A stretch of DNA of 64,000 bases from Erythrobacter mangrovi (lineage in GTDB: Bacteria; Pseudomonadota; Alphaproteobacteria; Sphingomonadales; Sphingomonadaceae). The notes under the pieces were generated by a model. It ran no database searches, was not told the DNA's origin, and saw only the letters and a program-made list of their open reading frames with translations. Both the position numbers and the translations under genes were made by a program. Numbering within the stretch: position 1 is the first letter of the stretch; each line of letters begins with the position of its first letter. Positions 62,454 through 64,000 of this stretch are shown here, one piece after another. The DNA lies in the NCBI RefSeq assembly GCF_013260645.1, contig NZ_CP053921.1:744001-808000 (forward strand), given 5' to 3'.

Positions 62454-63275
62454 ATGCCGGACCTCGAATTCAAGATCTACGATGTCTTCACCGAAACGCG
62501 TTTCGCCGGGAACCCGCTGGCCGTATTTCTCGATGCCCCAGGTATCGACGATCCAACCATGCAGGGGATCGCCAACGAGCTGAACCTGTCGGAAACGGTC
62601 TTCATCACAGGGAGGCCGAAGTCAGGCGAGTTCGAGATGCGGATCTTCACTCCGCAGACCGAGTTGCCCTTTGCGGGCCACCCGACCGTTGGAACGGCTT
62701 TAGCCCTGCGCGATGCCGGTCTGGTGCAGGATATCGCAAGGCTCAATCTTCCTGCCGGAACCGTTGAGGTGGCGATTGATGGTAGAACAGCCACATTCCG
62801 GGCCCCATTGCCCTCCAGCCTCATCGATCTGCAGATGACCAATGATGCAGCAGCCGAACTACTGGGCCTCGCAGCCGAGGACATCAAACAGGTCGAGATC
62901 GCAGCGGCGGGTGTGCCCTTTGCCTGCATTGAGCTGGCTTCGCGCGTGGCGCTTGCCAACTGCAGTATCGCAATGGGCGCGTGGAAGCGCGACTGGTCGG
63001 GCAGCGAAGCGTCCCACATCTATGTCTATTGCTGTGGCGCGGAACAGGGCGATCTGGACGCCCGTATGTTCGCCCCCGCCATGGGGATCGCCGAGGACCC
63101 CGCGACGGGCGGCGCGGCTGCGGCCATGGCGGCGATCCTGCCTGATGGCGACTACCGGATCACTCAGGGCGAAGATATGGGCCGCAAGAGCCTCATTCTG
63201 TTGAGTGTCCGTGATTGTCGCGCCCGAATCGGCGGGGCTGCGGTGCAAGTCGGCAAAGGCGAAATCCACGGCTGA
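62454..63275 (+). CDS. PhzF-family isomerase/epimerase-like protein
   Basis: A 273-residue two-lobed PhzF/DapF-like protein: FKIYDVFTETRFAGNPLAVF, then NLSETVFITGRP and FTPQTELPFAGHPTVGTA, in which the catalytic Glu near residue 45 lies in the ETVF segment. PhzF isomerises trans-2,3-dihydro-3-hydroxyanthranilate in phenazine synthesis, but no other phenazine genes are here, so a general isomerase role is more likely. It follows hxlR in the same direction. Confidence 0.9.
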   Translation: MPDLEFKIYDVFTETRFAGNPLAVFLDAPGIDDPTMQGIANELNLSETVFITGRPKSGEFEMRIFTPQTELPFAGHPTVGTALALRDAGLVQDIARLNLPAGTVEVAIDGRTATFRAPLPSSLIDLQMTNDAAAELLGLAAEDIKQVEIAAAGVPFACIELASRVALANCSIAMGAWKRDWSGSEASHIYVYCCGAEQGDLDARMFAPAMGIAEDPATGGAAAAMAAILPDGDYRITQGEDMGRKSLILLSVRDCRARIGGAAVQVGKGEIHG

Positions 63276-63369
63276 ACAGCCAGGCTGATCGATAGATTGG
63301 CAGCACCCGCCCTTGCATTTGGCGGCGCCAAAACGGCTGCCCTAAATCCAGACGCCTCTTGGGGCGCCC

Positions 63370-63549
63370 TTAGGCAGGAGAACTCCCGCTGCCCTCACTT
63401 TCCTCCAGCTTCCGGAGAATCGCGGAGACCGACGCTTCCAGCACATGCAGGCGCGACTCGATCTGTTCGACGCTGGTCGTCGAAGGGTCGGCAGACAGCA
63501 CGGCGATCCGGCGCATCTGCTCCGCAAACCACTGACGGGTAATGTTCAT
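63370..63549 (-). CDS. Small helical protein of unknown function
   Basis: A 59-residue product (76 if the upstream ATG at 63600 is used) starting NITRQWFAEQMRRIAVL, then a predicted coiled coil (about residues 25-50, SVEQIESRLHVLEASVSAIL) and a Ser/Gly-rich end. It has no recognised domain. The gene is convergent with phzF and has the 63598 element in its upstream region, shared with the SCP2 gene on the other strand. Confidence 0.5.
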   Translation of the reverse strand: MNITRQWFAEQMRRIAVLSADPSTTSVEQIESRLHVLEASVSAILRKLEESEGSGSSPA

Positions 63550-63597
63550 TTCGATCCTCTCAGGCCGTCGGATTGATTTCCACTCTGACTCTTGCTC

Positions 63598-63618
63598 CAT
63601 AACTACAATTATTGTATG
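63598..63618. promoter_or_regulatory. Operator-like 21-mer, second copy
   Basis: Bases 63598-63618 read CATAACTaCAATTATTGTAT plus G and differ from 56074-56094 at one position. The core TACAAT-T-ATTGTA is palindromic. It lies between the 63370 gene and the SCP2-like gene, so it may control either or both, together with the 55429 gene. Confidence 0.5.
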
Positions 63619-63662
63619 TATGGCGCAAGCCCAGCAAAAGCAGCATGCTCAAGGAGGATCCG

Positions 63663-63968
63663 TTGCACCCGCTCACAGTCTACATCGAAGGATTTCGTCA
63701 CGCGCTCGCCAACGGCGGGTCCCTGCCCGCCTCGGCCCGGATGGATGTCGACGGCGCCGGTTCGATCCATATTGCGGAAGGCGAAGTCAGCGACCGCCAG
63801 GATCCGGCCGCCTGCATCATGCGCACCAGTCACGAAATCTACGACCAACTCTACTTCGGCACGATCGACCCGACGATCGCCTTCGCCAAGGGGGACCTCA
63901 GCATCAACGGCGACATGGCCGTCGCATTGGCGATGCAGGGGCTCTTCGAGAAGGCCAGGGCGGCCTGA
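63663..63968 (+). CDS. SCP2-type sterol-binding-domain protein
   Basis: A 101-residue SCP2-like domain protein. TTG 63663 is chosen because a strong AAGGAGG box lies five bases upstream; an ATG at 63645 in the same frame has no such box. PASARMDVDGAGSIHIAEG, then TSHEIYDQLYFG and PTIAFAKGDLSINGDMAVAL match the lipid-binding fold seen in sterol carrier domains. It has no signal peptide. The window ends 32 bases after its stop. Confidence 0.82.
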   Translation: MHPLTVYIEGFRHALANGGSLPASARMDVDGAGSIHIAEGEVSDRQDPAACIMRTSHEIYDQLYFGTIDPTIAFAKGDLSINGDMAVALAMQGLFEKARAA

Positions 63969-64000
63969 TCGTGGCCGGATCGGCGCCCGTGCCAAACACT

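Noticed and set aside
63971..64000. Start of a further gene with GTG at 63971
   Set aside because: Only ten codons are visible and no ribosome-binding site stands out; cannot be supported.

Overview
The window is 64 kb of GC-rich bacterial chromosome. Gene content and order point to an alphaproteobacterium of the Sphingomonadales, most likely Erythrobacteraceae. The supporting signs are murJ-trpS, metX/metW next to hisC and a prephenate dehydrogenase, ftsE-ftsX with a zinc-ribbon protein opposite, DUF4402 proteins, a PutA without an N-terminal DNA-binding domain, and many GTG/TTG starts with ATGA/GTGA overlaps. This is inference from gene families; no rRNA is present. One tRNA (Leu, GAG) was found. 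There is no CRISPR array, prophage or transposase gene.

Layout. 1-9.9 kb holds housekeeping genes: end of murJ, trpS, a DUF4136 lipoprotein, dut-coaBC, ubiB-ubiE opposite mutM, a GST and two small exported proteins. 9.9-13.3 kb is a glutathione-dependent formaldehyde operon (frmA, two VOC proteins, a YbaK-type deacylase, fghA). 13.3-18.3 kb holds amino-acid genes: metX-GNAT-metW-nucleotidyltransferase on minus, hisC-prephenate dehydrogenase on plus. 18.4-24.2 kb holds a small membrane protein, an epimerase, MOSC, plsC, YdcF, ftsX, ftsE and the zinc-ribbon protein. 24.3-31.9 kb holds tRNA-Leu followed by a chaperone-usher pilus locus: four DUF4402 subunits, a PapD-like chaperone and a 1355-residue usher with a roughly 480-residue Pro/Ala-rich N-terminal extension. 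This is the most unusual system in the window. 31.9-48.4 kb holds a patatin, a divergent PEP carboxylase, mtnP, putA, an ECF sigma factor with SRPBCC partner, a TetR-SDR-monooxygenase-SDR operon, GIY-YIG, dcd, a thioesterase-like protein and a saccharopine-dehydrogenase-like enzyme.

48.4-64 kb is more accessory. It has a ZnuD-like TonB receptor with a Zur-box-like site on its start codon, an ArsR regulator with a double palindrome, a small-molecule cluster (cyclase family, LysR, nitrilase, cupin, MarR), membrane proteins, a beta-lactamase-fold hydrolase, and a five-gene electrophile/nitronate detoxification operon read away from an HxlR regulator and PhzF. An SCP2-type protein closes the window.

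Non-coding structure is rich. Features include an array of GTGACAC boxes spaced about 21 bp apart (46930-47087), a 26-bp perfect palindrome (51204-51229), a 28-bp palindrome inside a gene (43521-43548), REP-like palindromes (16232-16262, 45261-45393), and a near-identical operator-like 21-mer at two sites (56074 and 63598). Start codons were chosen by family length, overlap and ribosome-binding site and are noted where uncertain.
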